A DNA stretch of 64,000 nucleotides from Heliocidaris tuberculata (Eukaryota > Echinodermata > Echinoidea > Camarodonta > Echinometridae). The position numbers and the translations under genes are program-made. The notes below the pieces were generated by a model, which was given only the letters and a program-made list of their open reading frames with translations, had not been told where the DNA came from and did no database searches. The stretch is from NCBI GenBank assembly GCA_025618425.1, contig CM046833.1:38693274-38757273 (forward strand), read 5' to 3'. The stretch's first letter is position 1. The number at the start of each line of letters is the position of its first letter. This document shows, in pieces, positions 45,411 through 57,160 of this stretch.

Positions 45411-45835
45411 TGTCCTGAGCCTCATCAGCATGCTACAGGGGATCTGCTTCTTTCCAGGGACTATTAAACTAGACCTGAACTTCCTCTTACACTTTTATCT
45501 ATTTATCCTGTTGGGAATTACTAGACCATGCTGATGAGCTACTAAACTGTGCAGGACAAAATTACTGCTACACACCAGTACCTCCTTTCTGAGAGGCTTT
45601 TATTAGTGGATAAAGTGCAAGAGAAATTGGAATTGAGACATTTCATGTGCTAATTCAGAGTATCACATAGAAAGACAAGCAAGATTGGTGGATGGGAATT
45701 ACTTAAGTCTATTTCTTATCATTTTGGAAGAGGTCTAAAGAATGTTGACCCATTGACCCAGATTCATGGAGATGGTCAGTCCATGGTCTGAATTGTAAGT
45801 TTTAACTGCCATCATGGTCGAAAGTAAAGCCTTAA
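44937..45835 (+). other. CHK1 3' UTR (probable)
   Basis: Follows the stop codon. Holds the degenerate stop-region repeat and an AATAAA at about 45382-45387, a candidate poly-A signal. The true transcript end cannot be fixed from sequence. Confidence 0.45.
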
Positions 45836-46200
45836 TGTGTACCAACCACCTGAAAAATTATTTGTGTACAGCTAATGTATAAAATCAACCTCAAAACACT
45901 TTACCTGGCCTTCTGCAAGTTAACGGTTAAGGAGTATGAAGAAAATGAATGATAACCTAAAACCCCCTCGGAGTTGGGTTCAGCGCAGGCCTTTATTTTA
46001 TGCAAGCGCATATGGGTGCGTTGACTAGTCTCCTCACAAGTTGCTGTATTGTTTATTGGGAGTGTATTGCAACTTGCAATATCTCTTTGAATTAACATTT
46101 GAAGCTCATATTTTGAATATACATGTAGTATATCATCGACATACATGTAGAACCCCTAACATTCAGAGCAAAATATTTATTATGATTCGTACACTTTAAT
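45836..46200. repeat. dispersed repeat 'gtgtacagcta', copy 3
   Basis: Full-length copy in the CHK1 3' flank, matching 31570-31940 along its whole length. Confidence 0.75.
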
Positions 46201-46400
46201 AAGTGTATATGAGCGATTATTGCCCACCTAATGGACATAGGACGGATGTCTACTACACTTTTATGGAGGTTTAGACCATGGGTGAAGATTAAAACGTCTT
46301 TCGTGAATTTGGGCTATTGTTGACAATCTCTGTCAGACCAAGGTCAGTACACACAAGATGTTGCAAGTAGATACAGCTTGCCCTCGATCATGCCCTGGCA

Positions 46401-46679
46401 TCAAGATTGTCGTAAGGAATCCCTCTTTTCATATTCTTTAAACACAAAAAATATGTCCTCAAGAAAATCGTTTAGTGTGGTAATCTTCTGTAGCTTTTCC
46501 ATTAGCTCTGTATTTCCAAGGGAAAGAGTTATTTGAGCATTGACCATGCCACAGACTTGGGCATGCTGTGGAAGGGTTCTCACTTTAATGATTTGGTGTT
46601 GTAAGCATTCCCTAAATCTGCAAATCCGTGAATGACCAACTGGCTTTCCGAACACCCTTTGAAATTTGAACAGACTCAT
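46401..46679 (-). CDS. unrecognised 92-codon ORF, doubtful
   Basis: Open from ATG 46679 to TGA. It includes MEKLQKITTLNDFLEDIFFV and FKEYEKRDSLRQS, helical and not low-complexity, which sets it apart from the other short ORFs. No family recognised. It may be a chance ORF or a fragment of an unknown protein. Confidence 0.2.
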   Translation of the reverse strand: MSLFKFQRVFGKPVGHSRICRFRECLQHQIIKVRTLPQHAQVCGMVNAQITLSLGNTELMEKLQKITTLNDFLEDIFFVFKEYEKRDSLRQS

Positions 46680-46699
46680 GTTACCTCATTGTTGGGGCC

Positions 46700-47870
46700 T
46701 TTCTCAATGGGTCATCATCATATCCACAAAACATGGTGAAGGCATGAAAGGATTAGTCTCGTAATCGACTTACATCCTGCTACCCTATTCATCACTTTTT
46801 TAAAACGTCAACTCAGAAGATGGATTAAGGATTTTGATTGTCCAGGTTGAATGACAAATCGGAACAATAGCCTTATAGGAATGCTGCAATCGTCTGACAA
46901 GCACACATCCTTTTTGTAGTTGGTTATTTGTAGGAGCCATAAATGGTACAGTGGTGCACTACCAGCCTTCTCTGGAAGAAAATTGATTGAAAGAAATACG
47001 ATGACCGAATCACGGGCGGATGGGGGGAGGGGGATGATCTGACAGGACCAAGGCAATTTTGCACGTTGAAAGTATGCATTGACACATTAATTGGTCCATA
47101 TGGAGTGAAGTATGGCCTTATGACATCCCAGGGGAGGACCAAAACAACTTTGGAGATTGAAAGTAGGCATTGACAAGATGTATTACCTTTGTCAGTACCT
47201 TGTTGGGGAGAATCTATGCATGGTTTTTATTTTCTGAAATTCCCCACGCTTGGTATTAGCACGAAGGGTGTTATGTACAGGCAAAAAGGCAGTTTACTAC
47301 TAAAAGTATGACACAAGGACTTGAATGGCAGAGAAACATGAATTTATTGTTCCAACGGAAATCACACTTTTAGCCCAATATCTCCCTCGCTGATGGATTA
47401 GAACCGATGGGTCACAAATATTAAGTGACACAAGCATTGCAGGAGACAGAGTCAAATCGTTGCACCACCATTCTTTGTTTCAAGTTATCTATGTTGAAAA
47501 GTTGGTTTACCTTATTTGATGTCTTCCTAAATATGTTTGTTTTCTTTTGCGAAAAGAAGTAAAATGTATTTGTATGTAATTGTTGTTTCTGTGATGGTGC
47601 TTTGTCATTGAGTGTTCACTTGATATTCCTAAATTTGATTTGTGTTCCATGTCAGTTTTTATTCAATGCAATTACGAGATGGGCTTGTACTTGCTGGTAA
47701 GCTGGTAAAATTTAATGTTCAAATTATTGGTGTAACTTTCTGTTGTAGCTGGTGCTGTCGAATTATGACATTCATTGACAAAGGAATCAAGAATTTCAAT
47801 TTATGTCAGATAGTTCTGCCATGTGTTTATTTTAACGGGGTAAGCTCACTAGTCATAAAGACTGCTGTCC
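46700..47870. other. stretch without recognisable feature
   Basis: Mixed-composition sequence without splice-consistent coding or clear repeats. Confidence 0.5.
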
Positions 47871-47873
47871 ATG

Positions 47874-48083
47874 AGGCGTGACTAAATGAATAGCGGTTTT
47901 GTATGAATAGCGGTCTTTCTCAATAGCGAGCAAACCATAGACAAATTACCTCGCTATTCATAAGGACCTCCATTCATAAGGACCACTATTCATAACTATT
48001 CATAAGGGCCGCTATTCATAAGGCGTGTTAAATGAATAATGATTTTCTATGAATAGCGGTCCTTATGAATAGCGAGCGGACCC
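47874..48083. repeat. direct and inverted 'gaatagcggtc' repeats
   Basis: AGGCGTGACTAAATGAATAG at 47874 recurs as AGGCGTGTTAAATGAATAAT at 48022. Between them are inverted CGCTATTCATAAGGACC units, about six in all. Confidence 0.7.
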
Positions 48084-48435
48084 GATTTTACTAATGTGGA
48101 TGTATTAAACGTTTTGGTGTTGTCCTGTCAAATACACAAATGTAATTTTGTAAAAAAATACCTTAGTTATTTTTGTCTTTATACAGAATGTGCCAAAATA
48201 TACATACATGAACTTCCAAGTTAATAAGCGTTTCCTATTCTTACTGGTAAACGTTACATTTGTAACATATAAATCGTGGCTAACGTAAATCTTGTCGTAA
48301 TGTACACAAATTTATCAATGCAAATAATGAGGAAATTGTTCAGGATTAGACAATCGATCACTTATAAAACCAACCAAAATCAAGATGTACAATATGATTT
48401 AGATTTAGGAATTGCAGGATTGAGTAGGGGTGTTA

Positions 48436-48466
48436 GTAATAATAATAATAATAATAATAATAATAT
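48436..48466. repeat. (TAA)n microsatellite
   Basis: Run of AAT trinucleotides. Confidence 0.9.
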
Positions 48467-48489
48467 TAAATATAATAGTAATAATAATA

Positions 48490-48638
48490 CAGTGGAAACT
48501 CGCTATAATGAGCTCTGATATAACAACATTCCTGATATAACAAGGTAATTTTGCTGGTCCCCGGCCTTCATGTTCTTTTGTTTTTTTACCCTGATATGAG
48601 AGGTTCCTGATATTCCTTGTTATAGTGAATTTCCACTG
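48490..48638. mobile_element. pogo/Tigger-like MITE with TA target site
   Basis: Ends CAGTGGAAACTCGCTATAAT and, inverted, CAGTGGAAATTCACTATAAC. TA flanks both sides (48488-48489 and 48639-48640). Confidence 0.8.
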
Positions 48639-49502
48639 TAACGATAATAGTTATCATGATAATTACAATTTAATTTATAATAATGATAATTAATAGTAAT
48701 AGTTATAAATAGATAAATTGTTCTTTTGAAAAAAAAAAATGTACTGTACACCATGCCATTTGTCCCATGCCACCTGTATACTTGTTATGATTTTTGGGGG
48801 GTGCACAGTACATGTATCAGAATTCATGAAAATATAGGAATGGGGGAAAGAATGGCTGTTAATAAATCTACCTGTATAGAAAATGAAGGGCATCAACTTT
48901 TTAATGTAGAAAATTTATACATGTCAGTTACATAATTGACATGTACCAGAATGCATGTTTATGTTAGAATCTTGGAATGAAAAAAAAAAAAAAAGAGGCT
49001 TGTAATAGATCTACACTTGATAGATAGGCCTATATTGACATGACAGGGCATCAAGTAAAGAAATGTGATTATTAAAATCACAACATCATAAGTTGGAAAA
49101 TCTTCCAGCATTTGACATTTGTAATAATTTTTACATGGTAGGAATTATGTAGACATGTTTTGAGCTTTCGAACTGAAGGCAGGGATAACATTTTCCCCTC
49201 TCAACTTCAATGTTCTATCCAAATTTAAAGAGCTTTCAAATTGTTTATCTTTGGGAATAACAATATTCTGATATTCATTCAGACATGTGTTTATGTAATC
49301 AAGACTAAAATACAGATTGCATACTGCAGAGAAATGGTACCAATCAGTATTATGAAACTTGAAATTGTAGAGTGTACGTTAATCTACATGTAGATCTAGT
49401 GTAGTGCAGTTTGCATTGTAGTAGTCCATTCTAAGGTACGGTACATATAGTAAAAAAGATAAATAGTTTTAAGTACTAAATGGAGAAGGAAATAGATAAG
49501 TA

Positions 49503-50372
49503 CAGTTAACCTTGCATAACTCAAAGTCGGTGACACAACATTTGCTCCTGCAACATTTGCTCCTCTGTCCATATCTCTGAAAGGTCAAAGGTTAAGGTCA
49601 AGGTTATGATTTGGTTTTTTGTTAAAGGTAACAGATAGTTTTGGGAGGCCCTCAAAAACTTTTCGTGAGATTTCTTTGATTTTACTTAATAAAAAGCAGG
49701 GTACTAACATAACTAAGATGCTGTGAAGTTTTTTCCTCCTCAAGTGAAATATTTACTGAATGAGAGGTGAAAAGTAATAAAAATCCCTGGCCCCAAAAAG
49801 AGGGGATGTAAATTCAAACAACGGCCACACACACTACTCACATTAGGATTGCTGTGTGTATAGAATACGCTGCACATAGTGCGAAGCGCTGGGTTTATTG
49901 TGCGGGGAACCTTCGGATGGATATGGTCTTAGCGTGAGGCAGTGAAAAGCCGTTACCAAGCGTTTCTTACAGATATTTACACTAAAATTTGTTCGAAATC
50001 GTGAATGGAATGTTAAATAATCTTGTACATGTGTCTTATGATAAAAGGAGAGTAGTATGTGACTATGTTAGATACCTAAGTTTCTTGCCAGTATGATTTT
50101 TGCTACCGAGACTGTCTATGAGCTTTAAGGACAATGTGAAGATTAGGATTAGGGTTAGGTTTAACATGGCAAAGTTAGACCGGAGCAATTGTCGCAGGAG
50201 CAAATGTCATGGAACCCTCAAAGTCGCATTAGTCGAACTTTCCCTAAGTTGAATCAATTTTTTGGATCAAACTATGCAAAATATGTGTTATTTACATCTC
50301 CTAAGTCGACATTTGCAGAAGTCGAACTATTTTTTGTGGTCCCAACAAGTTCGACTTATGCAAAGTTTACTG
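49503..50372. mobile_element. pogo-like MITE 'cagttaaccttgcataact', interrupted
   Basis: Ends CAGTTAACCTTGCATAACTC and, inverted, CAGTAAACTTTGCATAAGTC, with TA on each side. Split by the nested element at 49529-50216. Confidence 0.7.
49529..50216. mobile_element. nested element with 'gacatttgctcc' termini, 9-bp duplication
   Basis: The left end has ACATTTGCTCCTGCAACATT and the inverted right end ACATTTGCTCCTGCGACAAT. CTCAAAGTC lies on both sides (49520-49528 and 50217-50225). Contains a TTAGGG-like stretch at about 50145. Confidence 0.75.
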
Positions 50373-50596
50373 TAGTTTTATGTACTAAATAGAAAGTAAT
50401 TTCAGTACTAAGTAAAAAGAAAAGTACTAAACTTATGTAGGATATCTTCCTTTTATCATAATTTGTCTAAAATGTCTATGTATCGTAACAGCTTTTGCAA
50501 ACTGGCAGCAAAGGTTTTTTCGCAAAAACTTTTGAAATCAAACATGTGTAGAAAGACTGCTGATGGGAGACTAAAAGAGTGGTTTTTATACGCAGG

Positions 50597-51001
50597 TTTC
50601 CTTTTGAGACAGTTGACCACACTTTGTGATTTGACTCAATAACTTTTGATTCAGAGCTCTAAAAATTGTACCAGATGCACGAGTAGGACAAGCAAAATTT
50701 TCTGCACACACTGTCCATTTTGTTTGCCAGACCGTATTGAGTTTGATGCCAGGAATTATAAAAAGGAGAATAAGCTTTAAAATCGTTAAATTGGCAACAC
50801 ATTGGAATGTTCATAATCATTGTTTTTTTAATTAAATTTGGGCAATTTTTTCAACTTTTCGTCATAGTTCCTAACCATGGATATTGTTTGCAAAGACATT
50901 ACATTTTATTAGAACCATGTAGCACTGAAAGAAAAATATTGTAAATTTGAAGAACAAAATGTGATAAATCTAGCCCTAAAGTAATTCCTGTCATGAAAGG
51001 G
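50597..51001 (+). mobile_element. piggyBac-like MITE, copy 5 (decayed ends)
   Basis: Matches the family along its length (GAGACAGTTGACCACACTTT, GAAGAACAAAATGTGATAAA). The TTAA sites are mutated. Confidence 0.65.
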
Positions 51002-51545
51002 TCAACACATATGTCAATGAGAAACACCATTTGAAGGTAAATGCAAAATGTGGTGGTAAAAGACAGGTGATATCTGAAGCAGGTTTGACTGTATGTATTT
51101 GTCAGCCTGAAACTTCTGTGAATCTCAACCACTGGCAAAGTTGCAGAGGTTTATGGTTTGGATTTAGTAAATGATATTGTATGGCTGTTCTGTATGGAGT
51201 TGTATGGGAAATTCGAAGTAGACATTTCGGTGTTGTCAGTGTTGAAAGAATAGCAGAATGTTAAAGAGTTCTAAGTGCACAAATCATGTTGCTTGCTGCG
51301 ATACGGCTGCAAATAAAATTTATTTTGACACTTTATCGACTGGTTGTTAAGTTATTTCGTTTATAAAGTCTTCATATGATTGTCTGAACAGGGGGCAAAT
51401 GTGTGTGTGTGGGGGGGGGGGCACCCATCTCACTAAAAGAATGAAATGTAAATACACAAATCCAACCTTGGGGAGAGTGTGGGAGCTAGGGGCCCCTGTC
51501 ATCTTAACAAGTTTATCCTATCTTTTTTTTTCTTTTTGGCTTTTT

Positions 51546-52133
51546 AAAGGGAAATCCAACCTTAATAGCAAGTTACTTTGAAAGAAAGAGGAAAAATCAG
51601 AGAAGCAGATTGGTGAAAGTTTGAACGAAATCGGACAAGCAATAAGAAAGTTATGAATTTTTGAAAGTTGTAATCACTATACAAAGGGGAATTTCAAATT
51701 GGCCGAATAGGTAATGTCACTGTGATGTAGCTGTGGACAACTCCCCCATTTGCTCCAACACACAAAATGAATAAAATGTCACTTTTTTCAAAATGTATTT
51801 CTCAGTAGGATCTTTTTCTTTTATGAGGACCTATAACAATAATGCTATCTCCAATATATTTTGAGTACTTCCCCAGGGGTAGAAATGCCTCGAAGAAAAC
51901 TGCAAATTAATATTTTTGTGTACGACAAATGGGAGAGTTGTCCACAAAAATGTCACAATCGAATCACCAAATTGCCAATTTGAAATTTGCATAAATGTAG
52001 TGATCTCATTTTTCAAACATCCATAACTTTCTTATTCCTTGTCCAATTTCTTTCAAACTTTCATCATCCTGTTTTTCTTATTTTTCTGCTTTCACACAAA
52101 TCATTTCATTACCAAGGTTGGAATGCCCTTTAA
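51546..52133. mobile_element. 590-bp palindromic element, copy 3 (inverted)
   Basis: Reverse complement of 33363-33952 along its length; ends AAAGGGAAATCCAACCTTAA and AAGGTTGGAATGCCCTTT. Confidence 0.75.
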
Positions 52134-52295
52134 TTGGAAGGGGGCACATGACCTCACATGTCCACTATACAGTAGTAGCTCGTCCATTGACATTGTGATT
52201 GAAAGATGTGAAGAAAATAAACAAGTGCATGTAGGAACATTCTAAACGTGATATGCTTATGATTTAATACAAGAACAGTTTTTTTTAATTATTAA

Positions 52296-52385
52296 CCACC
52301 CCCCCCCAAAAAAAAACAACAAAAAAAAACAACAAAAAACAAAAAAACAAAACAAAAAAAACCCAACAAAACAACCAACAACACT
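52296..52385. repeat. A-rich (AACA)n tract
   Basis: Runs of AAAAAACAAC type without other content. Confidence 0.85.
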
Positions 52386-52436
52386 TTCGCTATGCCTGGG
52401 CCTGGGGCTGGGATGACATTGTGCAAGAGTTAACTA

Positions 52437-52646
52437 CAGTTAACCTTGCACAACTCGAAGTTGCATAAGTTGAACTTTCCCTAACTTCCTAAGTCAAATC
52501 AATTTTCTTGACCAAACCAGGAAAGTGTAACTACATGTAGTTACACTTCCCTGACGTAAACTATGCAAAACATGTGTTATTTACATTTCCTAAAGTCAAA
52601 CTATTTTTTGTGGTCCCAACAGATTCGACTTATGCACAGTTAACTG
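52437..52646. mobile_element. pogo-like MITE 'cagttaaccttgcacaactc'
   Basis: Ends CAGTTAACCTTGCACAACTC and, inverted, CAGTTAACTGTGCATAAGTC, flanked by TA. Confidence 0.8.
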
Positions 52647-53386
52647 TATACATGTAACTTCAGGGTTTGGGTTTAATAAATTGGCAAAAGATGGTGAAAA
52701 ACAATTAAAATCAACTTTGGCCTTGAATGCCCATATGAAAGTGGGGACAATTAACTGATGCCACAAACTAAGTTAAACAGGCAAAAATCTAACTTTGTTA
52801 GTCTTAAAATTAAATCATCCATGACAATGACATTCCTCGCATATGCCCATGCCATGGGCATGGTAATTTACTACTAGTAGATCTAGGCCTAGATTGAACT
52901 AGCTAAATTATTGATCTTCACTTTAAGACTAGAGTTCAAGTTTCAACTAACATTAAAAGTCTGATCTAACAATAACATTCATTGGGTTTTTATCTTATAA
53001 TTTTAACCTTGTGGTAAAGTGGTAGCAGCATGTTTCTAGCAGCATATCATCCAATTTTAGGACTCGGAACCCATTTTGCTTCTTTGAACCCCAAAACTAA
53101 GTACTTCCAAAGTTCGGGATTAGATCTAAGTTATTTAAAGGTTAGATCTAAATCTAGATCTAGTCTTTGCTTTTTATTTTATCCCTCTATCGCTCTAACC
53201 TGCTAGTGTAGTGCTATTGCTAGTACTACTACTAGACCTAGATCTAGTCTACTAGTATACTATATCTAGACCTCTAGACATGTGCTAATCCAACCCACAA
53301 TTGAAAAGAAATTAAAAAAAAAAAAAAGGCACAAAAGTACACACAAAATATCAACGTCAAGGACAAAGAGCTTCTTTCTAAATCAA

Positions 53387-53397
53387 TTCTTTCTTGG
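53387..53397 (-). promoter_or_regulatory. histone downstream element
   Basis: Reads CCAAGAAAGAA on the gene strand, just past the stem-loop. It is the U7 snRNA pairing site used in sea urchin histone 3' processing. Confidence 0.85.
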
Positions 53398-53406
53398 ATA
53401 TTTGAT

Positions 53407-53422
53407 GGCCCTGAAAAGGGCC
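53407..53422 (-). terminator. histone mRNA 3' stem-loop
   Basis: GGCCCTTTTCAGGGCC on the gene strand: a six-base stem and four-base loop, the conserved replication-dependent histone signal bound by SLBP. Confidence 0.93.
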
Positions 53423-53453
53423 GATGTTGTGATGGGCAGCAGGAAAAGATGAT

Positions 53454-53864
53454 TCAATATTCCTGGCTCTGGCTGCTCTTTCCACCCTTCCTGGCAGCAG
53501 CAGACTTCTTGGGGAGGAGGACGGCCTGGATGTTTGGCAGAACACCTCCCTGAGCGATGGTGACTCCGCTGAGCAGCTTGTTCAACTCCTCGTCGTTACG
53601 GACAGCCAGCTGCAAGTGACGGGGGATGATACGGGTCTTCTTGTTGTCGCGGGCGGCGTTGCCAGCCAACTCGAGGATTTCGGCTGCGAGGTACTCAAGA
53701 ACGGCAGCCAGGTAGACTGGGGCTCCAGCACCGACACGGGAAGCGTAATTTCCCTTACGAAGGAAACGGTGGACACGGCCAACTGGAAACTGGAGTCCTG
53801 CTCGTGCAGATCGGCTCTTGGCCTTGCTTCGTGCTTTACCGCCTTTTCCTCCACGGCCAGACAT
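53454..53864 (-). CDS. histone H2A.X, intronless
   Basis: 136 residues starting [20 protein letters not shown]. The open frame continues upstream, but the SGRGK start is the histone start and follows the TATA box at the right distance. The acidic-patch and docking sequences ([31 protein letters not shown]) are canonical. The C-terminus SSQSQEY carries the SQE-aromatic motif phosphorylated by ATM/ATR (gamma-H2A.X), so this is H2A.X and not bulk H2A. It packages DNA in the nucleus and marks double-strand breaks. The stem-loop and downstream element indicate replication-coupled, non-polyadenylated mRNA. No other histone gene is nearby, so it is a solitary copy. Confidence 0.96.
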   Translation of the reverse strand: MSGRGGKGGKARSKAKSRSARAGLQFPVGRVHRFLRKGNYASRVGAGAPVYLAAVLEYLAAEILELAGNAARDNKKTRIIPRHLQLAVRNDEELNKLLSGVTIAQGGVLPNIQAVLLPKKSAAARKGGKSSQSQEY

Positions 53865-53943
53865 GATGGGTTGACAAGAGAAGTATAAACGTAGTGTGTT
53901 GTGAAGAATTGATGAACTAAATAATTCCGGCGGTGTCAAGGTA

Positions 53944-53949
53944 TTTATA
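53944..53949 (-). promoter_or_regulatory. H2A.X TATA box
   Basis: TATAAA on the gene strand, 80 bases upstream of the ATG, implying a start near 53915. Confidence 0.8.
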
Positions 53950-53973
53950 CCGTTGAGCAGGATCATACGATAG

Positions 53974-53978
53974 CCAAT
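53974..53978 (-). promoter_or_regulatory. H2A.X CCAAT box (inverted)
   Basis: GCCAATCAG reads CTGATTGGC on the gene strand, about 25 bp upstream of the TATA box, as is common in histone promoters. Confidence 0.65.
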
Positions 53979-54951
53979 CAGATTGCACGACAGCCGCCTA
54001 ATTCAATGCGAGCGAGCTCCCCGGCCGCTTTATGTAAAGTCTTCAAAAAAGGCGGCATCAATTCCTCCGACGTCCGCATTGCTTAAGTCACTGACATAAT
54101 CAGGACAAGAGGTGGCGATATATTTTTTCCTGGTTCAACGAATCAAATTTTGTCGTCTGCTAAGTTCTCATTTTCTCCAAAACGGAATAGCCGAACAGCA
54201 ATAAAACAAAAACACGTAGCCTATAGGACCCTTATAATAATGCAATAAATGAAATGAATAAATGAAAAATAAATAAGTAAGGTTATCAATTTGTAGCATT
54301 TGAAGATAGATCTTCTACATTGTTTTTACAACAAGCTAAAACCGGGGGGGGGGGGGCGGGCACTCATATTTTTATTTTTTTTTCAGACGGGGGTGTGCCG
54401 CAGTCACCCTCGAAACGGGGGTCTATAAGGAACTGACTAGAAGCGAAAAAACAAAGGGCCTTTGGAACGGTGGATCTATATACCCAGCTGAGCGAAAAAG
54501 CATGGTCTAAATTAAGGCCGGCACTTAGTGTGGGCCTGGGGATTCTATGGTGCATGCATGCATGAAAAAATGCAATTGCGCACTCGAGAGCTAGGGAACG
54601 GGGCGCGCCGCGCCGCCGGGGGGAAACGGAGAGAGACGAGCCCTTTTGTTTCGGCAGGGTATCTCGAGAACGCGTGAGAAGGGTGAGAACGGCAGTTTAC
54701 GGAAATTCGGGTCATGATCTTGAGATCGGGGCTAGAACAAATAAGCTATATAGACCTATAAATAATTAAGGTAAATACGATAATGTTATTAATTTGTAGG
54801 ATTTGCCGAAACTCTCTAAAAAAAAAATCCAAAATTTTGCCAACAGAATTTTTAACTGAGGGGGTTCCCCTTAGAAATGCCTTTGAACTAATTTCTAATC
54901 CTCATTGTGTCAGATTTATTTTGTTCATTTTTTTAGTTGACGCCTATGATA

Positions 54952-55977
54952 GGGGAGAGCGGGGTGAATTGGGACAATGATCTCGTGCCTTTTTGGCACC
55001 CGGTTTTTTGCCTTGTAACTTCTAAAATATTAACTACCTCTCCGATTTTTACAAGGTAAATCATAGTAGGCTACAAAACAAAGTACACAATCCTTATGTT
55101 TTTCAGAGTTTTTATATTTGATGCAAACGATCATTAAAAATTGCACGGAATGAAGTGGGACACCATGGACAGGTGAAATGGGATAGTCGGGGAGATATGG
55201 GACAAAATTCTTGAACTTTGCTAAAATCACCCTTTTTAATGGTTGTCTTAAATACTAATCACTTTAGAAAAACTTGCTTGAAACTAAAATAATGGATGAA
55301 TTGTGATGAGAGTTTTGTAACTGAGTTTAAACTATATATTTCGACGGTTTCAGGCAAAAATATATAGTTCTTCATAATACTTTTACTTTTTTTTTACCCA
55401 AACGTTTGTCTGAAGTAGTATGAATGAACTGGAAAAATGAATTGACCGATATGAAGTTTTACGATTTTTATGTAGACCGAAAGATATTTTCATGTATTAT
55501 GATCTATATAGATTATGACTGATAAAAGCTCATTTTCCTTACATACACAAAAAGTAACCGGGGTGAACTGGGACGGGACAAGAATGTCCCAGTTCACCTC
55601 GATAGTAAGAAAACAACAACAAATGCCTGCAAAACAGTAGTGTTGGTTATCGTTAAAAATAATATTGCAAAAAAGTATAGGATCATAAATAAGACTTATA
55701 TGCTGCATGTATGCGGGGTGTTAACTATAGCCAAGTGGTATACTTAAACTTAAAAAATATTTGACAATGAATGATGAAAAATAGAAAAAAGGTGGTAAAA
55801 AAAAGAAGTGAAGATTAAACCTACAAGCAAAATCACAGTATAGCTGTGGATATATTTGTGAAGATTGATGGTTAAGACATTTCGTAGGATTCAAACTAAT
55901 ATAGCTTAATTATTTTTTTTTTGTTAGGGGTGGTGTCCCAGTTCTCCCGCGTCCAAGTTCACGGCCCGCTCTCCCTT
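54952..55977. mobile_element. 1.0-kb element with 'gggagagcgggg' inverted ends
   Basis: The left end is GGGGAGAGCGGGGTGAATTG, and the inverted right end GGGAGAGCGGGCCGTGAACT. The internal phrase GGGGTGAACTGGGAC is mirrored as GTCCCAGTTCACCTCG. Confidence 0.7.
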
Positions 55978-56007
55978 AATGTTTTACGCAAGATGGCGCT
56001 CGACCAC

Positions 56008-56427
56008 TTTTACCAGAGCGCGTTGATAGAGAGAGTTGTGACACGCGCATAATAAGCATGCGCGTACGCGCTCTTAGTTTAAAACATGGCGGATCATGGA
56101 GCTCCCAATAGTTCCCTTTCACGTACATTCTCTATGAGAGGGAACTTTTTGAAGCTCCATGAAATGACTGACAAATCAGAAGCGACCTCCAATGTCAGGA
56201 CTCTCTGTATGGATAACTCTGACTTTTACCAGAGAGTTGTGACACGCGCATAATAAGCATGCGCGTACGCGGTCTTTGTTTAAAACATGGCGGATCATGG
56301 AGCTCCCAATAGTTCCCTTTCACGTACATTCTCTATGAGAGGGAACTTTTTGATGCTCCATGAAATGACTGACCAATCAGAAGCGACCTCCAGTGTCAGG
56401 ACTCTCTGTATGGATAACTCTGACTTT
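56008..56427. repeat. tandem duplication, about 205-215-bp units
   Basis: GAGTTGTGACACGCGCATAA at 56033 recurs at 56234, with everything to TGGATAACTCTGACTTTTAC repeated. Both units carry ATGGCGGATCATGGAGCTCC. Confidence 0.9.
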
Positions 56428-56454
56428 TACAGCTGGCTGTAAAAGTGGTCAGGA

Positions 56455-56490
56455 GGTGCCGTGGTCCAGTGGTTTAAAGTGACCAGCAAA
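56455..56490 (+). repeat. A-box-like fragment of a tRNA-derived repeat
   Basis: GGTGCCGTGGTCCAGTGGTT, then TAAAGTG, resembles the tRNA-like head at 59040 but lacks the B box. Confidence 0.35.
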
Positions 56491-56696
56491 TGAGCTGACA
56501 TGTGTGTTTGCATAGGTAATGTGACAATTTGTGTGAAGTGACCGTGGGCGTGTCTTCAACCACGATACATACCAATCAGCGGTGAGGAATAGCTGAACTC
56601 AATCTGACCTCCAGCTCTACATACATCCCAGTGTATGTTGATTGCAAGCTGTGTATGGGTCAGTGGTCAGTGGCAGTGCCATAGCGTGCTGCGTGT

Positions 56697-56697
56697 A

Positions 56698-56731
<34 letters not shown>

Positions 56732-56738
56732 ACACACA
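56697..56738. repeat. (CA)n microsatellite
   Basis: ACACAC run with CG steps. Confidence 0.9.
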
Positions 56739-56939
56739 ATGACCTTATGTCAGAGGTGTCACTCAGAAATGTCAGCAGCCAAAGTGCAAATCCTTTCCAG
56801 CCGTTGGGTATAACTTAAAATAACATGATATACACTCTTCAAACGGTTTATTATGATAAGACAACCTGCAAAGAGCCTATAGGGGTTAGAATGGGGCGGG
56901 GAGTGCCGTTTTTGCTCACAGTTCTAGCGACCAGCCGTT

Positions 56940-57025
56940 CATGTCAATAAGTTTCGCGCAATTTGTTGCATCTGCGCGTAGCCTGAATGTCATCAGAGTG
57001 ACACGTGCGCGCCACTGATCTCTGT
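56940..57025. repeat. inverted repeat X, left arm
   Basis: 86 bp, reverse complement of 58078-58163 (CATGTCAATAAGTTTCGCGC; GCAATTTGTTGCATCTGCGC). Confidence 0.85.
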
Positions 57026-57160
57026 AGAGATCAGTGGTGCGCGCGCACAGAATCAGTCTAAAAACACAAAATATTTCATAACTAATTCATAAAAAGGCCA
57101 GAATTCTACAAAACCAGTAGAAGTCAAAATAAGAAAGGTCAAACCTAGAACTCTTACTCA

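Noticed and set aside
53582..53888. 90-codon ORFs on both strands over H2A.X
   Set aside because: Out-of-frame shadows of the histone coding sequence.
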